Source: Candidatus Obscuribacterales bacterium (GTDB taxonomy: Bacteria > Cyanobacteriota > Vampirovibrionia > Obscuribacterales > Obscuribacteraceae). From it: a DNA stretch of 64,000 nucleotides. The notes below the pieces were generated by a model. It had not been told where the DNA came from. It saw nothing but the letters and a program-made list of their open reading frames with translations, and did not search any database. A program made the position numbers and the translations under genes. Below, piece by piece: positions 9,290 to 17,343 of this stretch. The DNA is taken from assembly GCA_019746975.1 (NCBI GenBank), contig JAIERK010000010.1:1-64000 (forward strand), given 5' to 3'. Position 1 is the first letter of the stretch. Each line of letters begins with the position of its first letter.

Positions 9290-9912
9290 CCGCTCACACG
9301 CTTCACTAAACCTTCTCTTACCGTGAACGCATTCTTCGGTCCGACGCGCGCATAGGCAACCTTTTCGAATTCAGCTACCCTTTTTCCGCGCACGGTAAAC
9401 GAAATCTCGCGGACGACCTCATCCCTTTTAATCGCAGAAGCGATCATACACCTATACTTGATCTTGAACGAACCATCTTTGTTGATCGTGAGCGCACTGT
9501 TCGGAAAATCCGTGAAGTCCTTGGTTTGATCGTTGGGATTCATCGTCCAGATGACCGAGGACTGCTGTCCGCATTCGCTGATTTCAACCCTCTTTGTCAA
9601 AGTAGTGCCATCAGTCAGCTTGATCGAATCAGGCTCCTTCGATTGCTTATTCCTATATACGAACTGATAGACTTGCCTGCCGCCCCGCTCGCTGAGTGCA
9701 GTGGTTCGCCCCTCCGCATCCATCGTCACGACGCTGCCGTCCGGATTGGTTTTGTAGAAGCTGATCTCTGCATCCCCGGGTGAAAGCTCCTGCTCCTTCT
9801 TGAAGCGCTCCATGTCCTGCGCGGCAGCTAGGAACCGCTTGGTCAACTGCTCAGCCAACTTGTCAGCCCCGGGACTCTGCAGAATGTGTTCGTTATTGCC
9901 GCTTTGATTCAT
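9286..9912 (-). CDS. Hypothetical beta-rich cytoplasmic protein
   Basis: 208 aa from ATG 9912, which is preceded by AAGGGGG at ideal spacing; the frame extends to ATG 9951 but without a ribosome site. The N-terminal third is helical (a helix rich in K and E near residue 45), then come alternating beta-type stretches with NPDGSVVTMDAEGR and INKDGSFKIKYRC, reminiscent of parallel beta or Rhs-like turns. No signal peptide or membrane helix. It overlaps the convergent upstream gene by four bases at CTAG. Family not recognised. Confidence 0.7.
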   Translation of the reverse strand: MNQSGNNEHILQSPGADKLAEQLTKRFLAAAQDMERFKKEQELSPGDAEISFYKTNPDGSVVTMDAEGRTTALSERGGRQVYQFVYRNKQSKEPDSIKLTDGTTLTKRVEISECGQQSSVIWTMNPNDQTKDFTDFPNSALTINKDGSFKIKYRCMIASAIKRDEVVREISFTVRGKRVAEFEKVAYARVGPKNAFTVREGLVKRVSG

Positions 9913-10092
9913 AGTGCCCCCTTGATTGAACGAGAGTTGGATGGGCTGCATCGTTCTAAAACGCTGTCAGAAAATGACATTCGTGAATATACATAGCGCA
10001 CCGTGAATTTAAGGTGAATCAAAATGACAACTCTTCGAACTTTCCCCATCCCCAACGAGGCCCCTCAGCGAGCTCCGCGATTTATAGAATCT

Positions 10093-11496
10093 TCAGTCAC
10101 CTGAAATAGGCTCCACCTGCATGGCCAGCTGCGGCTGCATTGCGCGACTGGCTTCACCGAGAATAACATTGTCAAGCACGTCTTGTCTGTGTTCTAGCCA
10201 ACGAAGTGGAATATACACTGCCAATCCTGCCACCCAGCCCTGAAAAGAGCAGATGCCGACATGTAAGGATTCGAGCCCGGGAATAACACCGGCAGTAAAT
10301 ATGCCGACGGAACATCCGACCGCAAGGGCCACAACAGCCGGGATGCGGAAGCCAGGTAAGTCCGAGTCCTTTGCCACATGACTGAAATCGGTTTTGATGC
10401 CAAACAATTTGCGAACGAGGAAGTATTCCGCCACGAGAATGACAGTAGGCATCGCCATAATCACGCAGTTGAGCGAAGCAACCTTTTCCAGCGATTGAGC
10501 ACAACCACAACCCGACAAAATCGCCGCGACGATTGCACCGCATATGGTGAGAATCGTGACAGCAGATTTGTGAGGCATCGTGACCAATTGCGCAAGCGCA
10601 CTGCTGGACCCGAAAAGATTGCAATCGTTGGCGGCAAAGTAGGAGGCGGCCAAAACAATGGCACCAAGAATTGCTATTCCTCCGAAGGAGTAATTATTCA
10701 TAAATGCCGTCGCCGCCGCCGTCTCAGTGATTCCAGTCATTCTAGCGACCAGCCAGCCAGTCACAGGAAATATGAACATACCAAGCATCAATGCGGTTGA
10801 AATTGGAACGGCCGAGTTGCTGAGCTTCGCCTTGCCATAACGCCAGTAATCAGCTTCGTTGCCCCAGACACAGAATCCGATAACAAAGTTGGTGACCAGC
10901 GTGAGCGCAGCCGGGAAGCTAGCCGATCCAGTCTCCGTCAGAACCGTGGGCTGAATCGTCGAGATTGTTTTACTGAAGGTGTACAAAACCCAGACGATAA
11001 GAAGCGGTGCTGCGAAAAATCGCGCGAAATTGGCGACTCCTTTGAAGCCCCAAAAATTATTGAACGCCATCACCACAGCAAAGATCGGCGCAAGCACAAG
11101 TATCGGAACAGGCAAACGAAACAACCCTTCCAACCCTTCTGCCATGAACAACGAACAGAGCCCGTACCAGGCGATGAACATCCATATAAGATTGAACGTG
11201 ACGATTTTGTTGCCGCCGGTACCGAACACACCTTTGACAAGCGAGCAATAGCTCTGTCCGCTCACGGAGCCGATATGCGCAGCCGGAAGCGCATACAACA
11301 GCATCAAGAGGCAACCTATGATTGTGCAAACAATCACCTGTGTCAGAGACAACCCCTGTTTGAACCACGTGAAGCCCACGAGAACACCGGGGAAGCTCGT
11401 AACCATGGTTATCCACAAAAGCCCCATAGTGATAGGAGAACATCTGGCTGATTGCGGAACGATGTCAGCCAAACAGGTATCATCTAAAGTGCTCAC
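10093..11496 (-). CDS. NCS1-type nucleobase permease (cytosine/purine/thiamine family)
   Basis: 467-aa polytopic inner-membrane protein with about 12 hydrophobic helices. The N-terminal motif TSFPGVLVGFTWFKQGLSL and the repeated Gly-rich helices match the NCS1 (CodB-like) cation symporters, which bring in cytosine, uracil, purines, allantoin or thiamine. Length is as expected (about 400-500 aa). The start is GTG 11496, supported by GAGAGG about 8 nt upstream; the next Met lies inside helix 1. No deaminase or salvage gene is next to it, so the substrate cannot be chosen. It is divergent from the secreted-protein gene at 11642; the 145-bp gap holds a strong hairpin. Confidence 0.88.
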   Translation of the reverse strand: MSTLDDTCLADIVPQSARCSPITMGLLWITMVTSFPGVLVGFTWFKQGLSLTQVIVCTIIGCLLMLLYALPAAHIGSVSGQSYCSLVKGVFGTGGNKIVTFNLIWMFIAWYGLCSLFMAEGLEGLFRLPVPILVLAPIFAVVMAFNNFWGFKGVANFARFFAAPLLIVWVLYTFSKTISTIQPTVLTETGSASFPAALTLVTNFVIGFCVWGNEADYWRYGKAKLSNSAVPISTALMLGMFIFPVTGWLVARMTGITETAAATAFMNNYSFGGIAILGAIVLAASYFAANDCNLFGSSSALAQLVTMPHKSAVTILTICGAIVAAILSGCGCAQSLEKVASLNCVIMAMPTVILVAEYFLVRKLFGIKTDFSHVAKDSDLPGFRIPAVVALAVGCSVGIFTAGVIPGLESLHVGICSFQGWVAGLAVYIPLRWLEHRQDVLDNVILGEASRAMQPQLAMQVEPISGD

Positions 11497-11597
11497 AGAC
11501 GTGACCTCTCAGGTAAGGATTATGTGTTGAAAAACGGTTGCACCGCGTTCGATTAACTCACTATAAGGTTTGGGGACGTGCCTGTCTCGACTCAGGT

Positions 11598-11623
11598 GGG
11601 GTAACTACGATGCGGTTACTCCC
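11598..11623 (+). promoter_or_regulatory. Hairpin in divergent intergenic region
   Basis: GGGGTAAC, loop TACGATGCG, GTTACTCCC with one bulged base. It lies 18 bases before the 11642 gene and about 100 bp upstream of the permease start. It could be an operator or mRNA leader hairpin; no known riboswitch consensus was found on either strand. Confidence 0.35.
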
Positions 11624-11641
11624 AACTGATCTTTCGCAAGT

Positions 11642-12463
11642 ATGATAAGTCCAACTACCATGAGGCTTGTAATGACTGGATCAATCAACAAAGTCTCCGC
11701 TCTGTTTCTCATCTCCACACTGGTATTGTGGAGTGCACAACCAGCCCGCGCAGGGCAGCTCCTAAAAGGTCGCATCGAACAAATCTTCGGATCGCAGGGT
11801 GAAACGTCGGCTCCAAAAGAACTTGAAGCAACTGCTGAAATGCTCGATCCGAGATTGATCGAGCGGAAGCTAGCGCCAAACAAAGTTGCTGCCAAACTCA
11901 AGAGCTTTCCTGTTACCTTGCGAGGAGAATGGAGAGGACAGGTAAAGGTTGTACAAACCGACTGCACGGAATCATATTGGAGCACTCTTCCCACGGAAGC
12001 CCAGGCCGATAAGCGATTTTTCCAGGTTGGTAAAGTCGGAGATGCCATGTTTCGATTCTTCGCTTTGCGCGATCAAGTGACTATGGCACCGCCAGTAGTG
12101 CGTTTTCAGGTCGAACCTAGCGAAGCCGACATCTTCAAAGGAGAAGCCAACGCCGTATTCCTGGAGATGAACGAGCTCAGAGGTCCACAGTGGAAGAGCA
12201 ACAGCGGCGAGTGTATGTTCAGCAGTCGACTCTTGAAGAATACGGTGACAAATCTGACAGCGACGATGGTAGAACAGGACATCCTAGTCGAAGCCACGAT
12301 CGAAAATATCAAGACTAAGCAGCGAACCAGGTTTTATTCCGAACATGTGCTGCAATTCGAGAAGACTGGACCATTTCAACTTCATGTTCAGGTAGCAGAA
12401 GCCTCTTACGCACTCGGCGGCGCACTCTGGAAAAGGATGTTACTCGACGGTGTTTTACGGTAG
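11642..12463 (+). CDS. Secreted hypothetical protein
   Basis: 273 aa with a clear signal peptide: hydrophobic core ALFLISTLVLW and a PARAG cleavage region near residue 37. The mature part contains a GEWRGQ strand followed by an all-beta-looking domain ending in LQFEKTGPFQLHVQ. No catalytic motif seen. ATG 11642 opens the frame; ATG 11672 has GAGG at better spacing and would still leave a complete signal peptide, so the start is uncertain. Function unknown; it likely acts in the periplasm or outside the cell. Confidence 0.75.
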   Translation: MISPTTMRLVMTGSINKVSALFLISTLVLWSAQPARAGQLLKGRIEQIFGSQGETSAPKELEATAEMLDPRLIERKLAPNKVAAKLKSFPVTLRGEWRGQVKVVQTDCTESYWSTLPTEAQADKRFFQVGKVGDAMFRFFALRDQVTMAPPVVRFQVEPSEADIFKGEANAVFLEMNELRGPQWKSNSGECMFSSRLLKNTVTNLTATMVEQDILVEATIENIKTKQRTRFYSEHVLQFEKTGPFQLHVQVAEASYALGGALWKRMLLDGVLR

Positions 12464-12574
12464 ACGGCTGAGGCAACTGGCAAAACCGCAATTATTGTTT
12501 TTAAACATCCAACAATCGCTCATTCATGACACCGAAAGGGTACAACTAGGGGAACACCAGTCACTCATTCTTCG

Positions 12575-12588
12575 AGGTGAGATCACCT
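12575..12588 (+). promoter_or_regulatory. Inverted repeat overlapping the ribosome site of the TPR gene
   Basis: AGGTGA-GA-TCACCT just before TTG 12591. The left arm is the only Shine-Dalgarno candidate, so it may be an operator or a weak occluding structure. The two-base spacer makes a stable RNA hairpin unlikely. Confidence 0.3.
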
Positions 12589-12590
12589 GA

Positions 12591-14906
12591 TTGAGAACAG
12601 CCGGCACCTGCACGAAAGAGGGCATCGAGCTCTACAAAAACTGCCAATTCATCGAGGCGGAGCAGACTTTCGTCGAAAGCGTGCGGCGCGCGCGCAACGA
12701 AGACCTTAGCTCCGTTGAGCTCGCCAGATGCCTATCCAACCTGGCTCTCGTCTATATCTTCAGGGCGAAGTTCCACGACGCAGACACGATACTGCGTGAA
12801 GTGTTATCGCTAACAGCATCGGATACCAGTGTTTCGCTGGAGTATCTGTTTGCTCTTTACCTGCGCGCCAACCTATATGTCGAACAGGAGTATTACGACC
12901 AGGCAAAGCGAGATCTAAAGCACGCCCTGCAACTACTCGGACACGAACACGAGTTTTGCGCTGCCGAATTTTGGTTCAAGCTCGCCGCATCCTATCTCGG
13001 AACGGGAGAGATTGAAAAAGCTAACAGCGCCATCGACAGCTTCAGCATAGCTTCAAAGAAATGCATCCAGGAAAGCAATCGCATAAATTTAGACGAAGCG
13101 ACCGGAATCGCAATATTCGCTCATGACTGGCAGCAAGACGGATCAATCTGCGAAAAAACGGCTTCGACGGTTGCCGCTGTCAGAGAGCTTTTGATACGGG
13201 CAAAAACAATGATGCTCAATCCGCTTCAAGCAAAGACGTTGGCGCTGGAAGCGATGGAATTGGGACAAACTCTCGGCGATCACTGTTACCTCGCAGCTGC
13301 CTACAGCGTCGCAACCAAGATTGCCCTCACGATGACCGACCTCGGTCACGCGACAAGATGCTGTAAGAAGGGGTTGGAACTCTATTCCCGAGTTCTAGGA
13401 GATACGCACCCAGCATTGATTACACATCTTGCCATGTCGGCACGATTGACGTTGTTCACAAAGAGTCTTCCTCCGTGCGAAGTGCTCATGCAACAACTGG
13501 AGCAGATTGTCGAAAAGAATTTCGGTTCAGCACATCCGACCTATGCCCAGTACCAACTGCTTCGCGCCAACATACTCCCATTCTTCCAACCGGCTGGTCT
13601 TGATTTGAGAGAACAGAAGCAAAAGCTCATACAAGAAGCGTTTCAAACTTTGCAAAATAGTTTGGACAACCATCATAGCCAAGTGATCAACTGCAAGGTG
13701 ACGCTGGCGGATCTTCTCATGCAAAATGGCGAGACAGAGCAAGCAGCACTGCTGCTTAGAGAAGCGCTGACAGACACCGTGGATAGTGACAAGATTACGG
13801 CCTCTTACAACATATTCATGATAGTCAACTCAATGCTTGTTCTGGCTAACATTCGCAGAGAAAACGAACAGCAGGAGATTGTTGCGCTTACAGAGCAGAC
13901 TGTTTCGAACATCGATGAATCCATTGCCTCTGTAGAACAGCTCATCCACCTTAAGAGACAGAAAGCAGATTTCTTCAAGAAAATTGGAAAATTTACCGAA
14001 GCGGAAGAACAGTCGTTGGAAGCTCTGAGAATTTCTAAGTCAACGGATGCACACGTTCATTACAGATGCATAGAAGATCTGACCCAGCTCGAATTCGAAT
14101 CCGGGCAGGCAGAAAAGGCATACAATAACCTCTCGCAGGCATCGATCACTTGCCACACCGACAAGCTGCGCGCAAATTCACAGATGGCTTACATTCTTAA
14201 TGCACTAGACAAGAAGGAAGAATCGGAAAGTCTTGCCATGGAAACGCTGACCGAGGCGAAACAGATTCTCCCTGACGGAGCAGAGCCATTCGTCAGGTGC
14301 TTTTCTCTGTTAATGGATATCTATCTTTCGCAAGATCGGCTGGATGAGGCGGTTCGCATCGTAGGACTTTATTCGGACTACTCTGAGTATATTGGTCCAG
14401 CGAGCAGAGATGTAATTCCTATCTCGCTAAGATTTCTCGCTGACGCGCATGCACAGAAGAAAGATATGCGCGCAGAAGAACTCTACTTACAAGCAACAGC
14501 TCGCGCAGAAGAGGCACGCGGGGCCTCGCCTCATGTCCTCGACGACTGCCTGGTATCGTATTCGGATTATTGCAGGATGAGCGGCCAGTTTGATCGAGCA
14601 AGAAAACTTTTGGAGCGCTGGTTAGAACTTAGAATTAGAGTGAACGGCGCGGAAAGTTTTGCAACTGGAGTAGCGATGATCAACCTGGCAGAACTAAGCG
14701 CGGAAGTAGAACCAAATAAGGCGCTAGATCTAAGTAAACGAGCAATCGAAATCATCGAGACCGAAGCTCTCGATGACAAACACTTTTACTGCGAGTCTTT
14801 GCGTATCCGCGCCTACATTTTGGAGAAGTCAAACTTTATAGACGAAGCACGCGAGCTGATTGAGAAAGCAAACAAAACCGCCGCAACCGAAGAAGTCGAT
14901 ACCTAG
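12591..14906 (+). CDS. Large TPR-repeat protein, cytoplasmic
   Basis: 771 aa made almost wholly of tetratricopeptide-type helix pairs, e.g. ELYKNCQFIEAEQTFVESVRRA at the N-terminus, YYDQAKRDLKHAL, then GKFTEAEEQSLEALRI and FDRARKLLERWLELRI later. No signal peptide or membrane segment, so it is probably a cytosolic scaffold. The start is TTG 12591; an AGGTGA ribosome site lies 10 nt upstream and is one arm of an AGGTGA-GA-TCACCT inverted repeat (12575-12588). No ATG exists near the N-terminus, so TTG is the best choice. Partner proteins cannot be named from context. Confidence 0.85.
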   Translation: MRTAGTCTKEGIELYKNCQFIEAEQTFVESVRRARNEDLSSVELARCLSNLALVYIFRAKFHDADTILREVLSLTASDTSVSLEYLFALYLRANLYVEQEYYDQAKRDLKHALQLLGHEHEFCAAEFWFKLAASYLGTGEIEKANSAIDSFSIASKKCIQESNRINLDEATGIAIFAHDWQQDGSICEKTASTVAAVRELLIRAKTMMLNPLQAKTLALEAMELGQTLGDHCYLAAAYSVATKIALTMTDLGHATRCCKKGLELYSRVLGDTHPALITHLAMSARLTLFTKSLPPCEVLMQQLEQIVEKNFGSAHPTYAQYQLLRANILPFFQPAGLDLREQKQKLIQEAFQTLQNSLDNHHSQVINCKVTLADLLMQNGETEQAALLLREALTDTVDSDKITASYNIFMIVNSMLVLANIRRENEQQEIVALTEQTVSNIDESIASVEQLIHLKRQKADFFKKIGKFTEAEEQSLEALRISKSTDAHVHYRCIEDLTQLEFESGQAEKAYNNLSQASITCHTDKLRANSQMAYILNALDKKEESESLAMETLTEAKQILPDGAEPFVRCFSLLMDIYLSQDRLDEAVRIVGLYSDYSEYIGPASRDVIPISLRFLADAHAQKKDMRAEELYLQATARAEEARGASPHVLDDCLVSYSDYCRMSGQFDRARKLLERWLELRIRVNGAESFATGVAMINLAELSAEVEPNKALDLSKRAIEIIETEALDDKHFYCESLRIRAYILEKSNFIDEARELIEKANKTAATEEVDT

Positions 14907-15201
14907 CACCATCGTTGAATCTGAGCTGGAAAGACAACGGCTACATCCTCAACTCCGCGCGGACTAACCGTTGTGCTGGTATCAGCAATCCGCTCGGCGA
15001 TTAGCATCTGTTTCGCACCCTCTTCTGCGAGTGCTGGACTGTATCTTCGCTGATCGCATAATTCGACTTCTACAGGATCTCTTCAAATTTGGTCCAACAA
15101 ATTACAAGAATGTTAAAACCAAGACCGTTGCCAAGAAGTTATTGCAGAATGGAAAGATTGAAATTCCCGAACGACATCTACCCAGGCAGGTGATTTAACT
15201 G

Positions 15202-15591
15202 ATGTCATACAACAGAACCGAGTGGAGCACCACGAAGTCTTATCAAACAAGAGAGAAGAAAGCCTCTCCTTTTATCGTGGTAGCCAGCTTGGCCACCATC
15301 GCTGGTGCCGGAATACTCACATATAACTGGCTGCAACCACAGAAGGCGACCGAAGAGAAAAAGGAAGGGCGCACCACTGCTAGTACCGCTACGCCGACGA
15401 CCTACCACTCTTCCGGCGGCTTTCACTTCTGGAACTTCGGATCTGGCTCGTCGGCAACCCCGGCCCCGTCCAGATTCGCCAGTAGTGCAACTAAGGTTTC
15501 ATCCTACTCGGCACCGGCACATACATCCACCATATCGAGAGGATTCTTCGGCGGCTTTGGCGGCGGTCACTTTAGCAGCTTCGGCGGCTAG
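15202..15591 (+). CDS. Small membrane protein with Ser/Gly-rich tail, YgiB-like partner
   Basis: 129 aa. The polar N-terminus (about 1-22) leads into one membrane helix (FIVVASLATIAGAGILTYNW, about 24-43), then a Ser/Thr/Ala-rich region and a tail STISRGFFGGFGGGHFSSFGG. ATG 15202 is preceded by GGCAGGTGA at good spacing. In Escherichia coli the YgiC/YjfC glutathionylspermidine-synthase-like proteins are paired with small DUF1190 proteins (YgiB/YjfM) that also end in RGGFG-type motifs. Here the next gene is of that ATP-grasp family, so I infer a functional analogue; direct homology is not shown. The 3' end merges into a degenerate 20-22-bp tandem repeat. Confidence 0.75.
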   Translation: MSYNRTEWSTTKSYQTREKKASPFIVVASLATIAGAGILTYNWLQPQKATEEKKEGRTTASTATPTTYHSSGGFHFWNFGSGSSATPAPSRFASSATKVSSYSAPAHTSTISRGFFGGFGGGHFSSFGG

Positions 15592-15676
15592 GTCTTTAGC
15601 GCTCGGCGGCTTGACCTTTAGCTCTCGGCAGCTTGGACTTTAGCTCGGCAGCTTGGCCTTTATGCTCGGCGGCCCC
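15577..15676. repeat. Degenerate 20-22-bp tandem repeat
   Basis: About five units based on AGCTCTCGGCAGCTTGGACTTT: 15577-15597, 15598-15619, 15620-15641, 15642-15661 and a partial 15662-15676. The first unit covers the stop codon of the 15202 gene. Unit length is not a multiple of three, so copy-number change would alter the C-terminus only if the TAG were lost. Confidence 0.75.
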
Positions 15677-15746
15677 TATGAATATAAAGCTCGGAAGGCA
15701 GCAACTCTACAGGCTGAGCATTAGTAAGCAAATTAGGTTTGAGTAG

Positions 15747-15778
15747 CCTGGACGCAGATCCCTGATCTGCGTTCCAGG
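15747..15778 (+). promoter_or_regulatory. Long hairpin in the leader of the ATP-grasp gene
   Basis: CCTGG-ACGCAGATC, loop CCT, GATCTGCGTTCCAGG: 14 pairs with one bulge, ending 25 bases before ATG 15804. No U-run follows, so it is not a standard terminator. It may stabilise a processed message between the two genes or act as a leader element. Confidence 0.5.
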
Positions 15779-15803
15779 TGAACTGCGGAAGATTGGGTGA
15801 AAC

Positions 15804-17090
15804 ATGAAATTTCAGAACTTTAGCCCGAGGCCAAATTGGCGCGCTCAGGCTAACGAACTAGGCTATCTGTCCTCTTTGCTGGATGATCCGCCGTACTGGA
15901 TCGAAGCGTCGGAAAAACCATTTTGCGCATCAGTCACTATGCTGGAAGTAGAAGGGTTTATCGAAGCTGCAACGGAAGATCTGGTCGAGCTTGCTCTCAA
16001 GTGCGTAAATCACGTTTGCACCAGCAACCGATCGGATGAGCTGTTCGACCAGCTTCGAATTCCGAAGCCATATCGAGAAGCGATAAAAACATCCTGGGCA
16101 CGTCACGACCGTTCCCTCTATGGACGATTCGACTTTGCTTACAGCGATGGCGAGGTAAAACTGCTGGAGCTAAACTTCGACACACCTACATCTTTATATG
16201 AGGCAGCCGTTCTTCAATGGTGTTGGTACGACGACAACGTAAAGTCTGGTGCTCTTCCTGAAGGATCGGATCAGTTCAACTCGATTCATGAAAGGTTGAT
16301 AGATGCATTCAAAAATATGAAGGATGTAAAACTACTGCACCTCAGCGCATTGGCCGACTGCCCGGAAGACGAAGAAACCGTTAGATACCTCGAATCGTGC
16401 GCAGCCATGGCAGGTATTTCAACGGATTTCCTTTATGTATCCCAGCTTGGTTTCGACCTAAAAGGCAATCTGGTCGACATGAAGGATCGGGTGATCCGTC
16501 ACCTGTTCAAGCTCTATCCATGGGAATTCCTGATGCAGGAAGACGAGTCCGTTTATCAAAAAACAGGAGCTCGCATCTTTCCTCCACTGATTGAGAACAA
16601 GCAATTGAACGTACTCGAACCGGTGTGGAAAGCGATTTTGTCTAACAAAGCTATTCTTCCAATCATGTGGGAAATCGCGCCGAACCATGCCAATCTTCTC
16701 GCCACTTCCTACGATAATCGAGACAAGCTGGCGAAAACACTGAGGACCGGAGCTCACGTGAGAAAGCCCATCTTCGGAAGAGAAGGCGCCAACGTTTCTA
16801 TTGTGATACCTGGTTGTGATGACCTCTCTGTCAATCGCGATGGACCGTACGGATCAGAAGGCTTCATTCTACAGGAGTACCAGCCGTTGCCGTCATTCGG
16901 TGACTACCACTGCGTCATCGGCAGTTGGGTCATCGACGGGCAACCAGCAGGCATGGGAATTCGGGCAGACAAAAATGCCATTACTGGCAATACCGCCTGT
17001 TTCATCCCTCACTTCATCGAACCTGAAGCGATTATGCCGCCTGGTGCAATGATTAGCCTGGCTACTACTTTTTCCCGAGAATTGAGTTAA
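15804..17090 (+). CDS. Glutathionylspermidine synthase-like ATP-grasp protein (YgiC/YjfC type)
   Basis: 428 aa, the usual length of YgiC/YjfC proteins, which correspond to the synthetase half of E. coli Gss without its amidase half. Diagnostic stretches are FDFAYSDGEVKLLELNFDTP with TSLYEAAVLQWCWY near 105-140, IWEIAPNH-like PIMWEIAPNH, the phosphate-loop motif FGREGANVSI near 316-325 and the C-terminal MPPGAMISLATTFSREL. By family knowledge such proteins join a carboxylate and an amine using ATP; the true substrate of YgiC types is unsettled. ATG 15804 follows GGGTGAAAC. It probably shares a transcript with the small membrane protein upstream. Family is firm, substrate is not. Confidence 0.92.
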   Translation: MKFQNFSPRPNWRAQANELGYLSSLLDDPPYWIEASEKPFCASVTMLEVEGFIEAATEDLVELALKCVNHVCTSNRSDELFDQLRIPKPYREAIKTSWARHDRSLYGRFDFAYSDGEVKLLELNFDTPTSLYEAAVLQWCWYDDNVKSGALPEGSDQFNSIHERLIDAFKNMKDVKLLHLSALADCPEDEETVRYLESCAAMAGISTDFLYVSQLGFDLKGNLVDMKDRVIRHLFKLYPWEFLMQEDESVYQKTGARIFPPLIENKQLNVLEPVWKAILSNKAILPIMWEIAPNHANLLATSYDNRDKLAKTLRTGAHVRKPIFGREGANVSIVIPGCDDLSVNRDGPYGSEGFILQEYQPLPSFGDYHCVIGSWVIDGQPAGMGIRADKNAITGNTACFIPHFIEPEAIMPPGAMISLATTFSRELS

Positions 17091-17091
17091 A

Positions 17092-17179
17092 TTGAGAAGC
17101 CTCGCTACTCATTGACATCAATTAGAAGTGAGGCTCATCAAATTCGATCATTTTTTGCTTCTTTTGAGAAGCCTCGCTA
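17092..17179. repeat. 16-bp direct repeat and terminator-like structure
   Basis: TTGAGAAGCCTCGCTA occurs at 17092-17107 and again at 17164-17179. Between them AGAAGTGAGGCT can pair with the first copy (AGCCTC/GAGGCT core), followed by ATTTTTTG, so transcripts from the ATP-grasp gene may end here. Confidence 0.5.
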
Positions 17180-17343
17180 ATGTCCCTTTTGCCTACGCGC
17201 ACTTGACTACCAAAACAGGCCATTCCATGCATCACTTGCTCCGGCAGGTTGACGCGCAATCAGTTATCGAAATCGGTTTTGTTTAAAACTACCGCAATGC
17301 CTGTAGTGAGTGAACTCAACTTCTGACGTGATGTCTGCATGCA

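Noticed and set aside
11497-11641. Possible riboswitch before the NCS1 permease
   Set aside because: CTGAGA-like words exist, but the TPP, purine and preQ1 consensus elements are not present.
14971-15198. 75-aa plus frame from TTG before the YgiB-like gene
   Set aside because: No ATG or ribosome site and poor composition; its only notable end is that it leads into the Shine-Dalgarno of the next gene.
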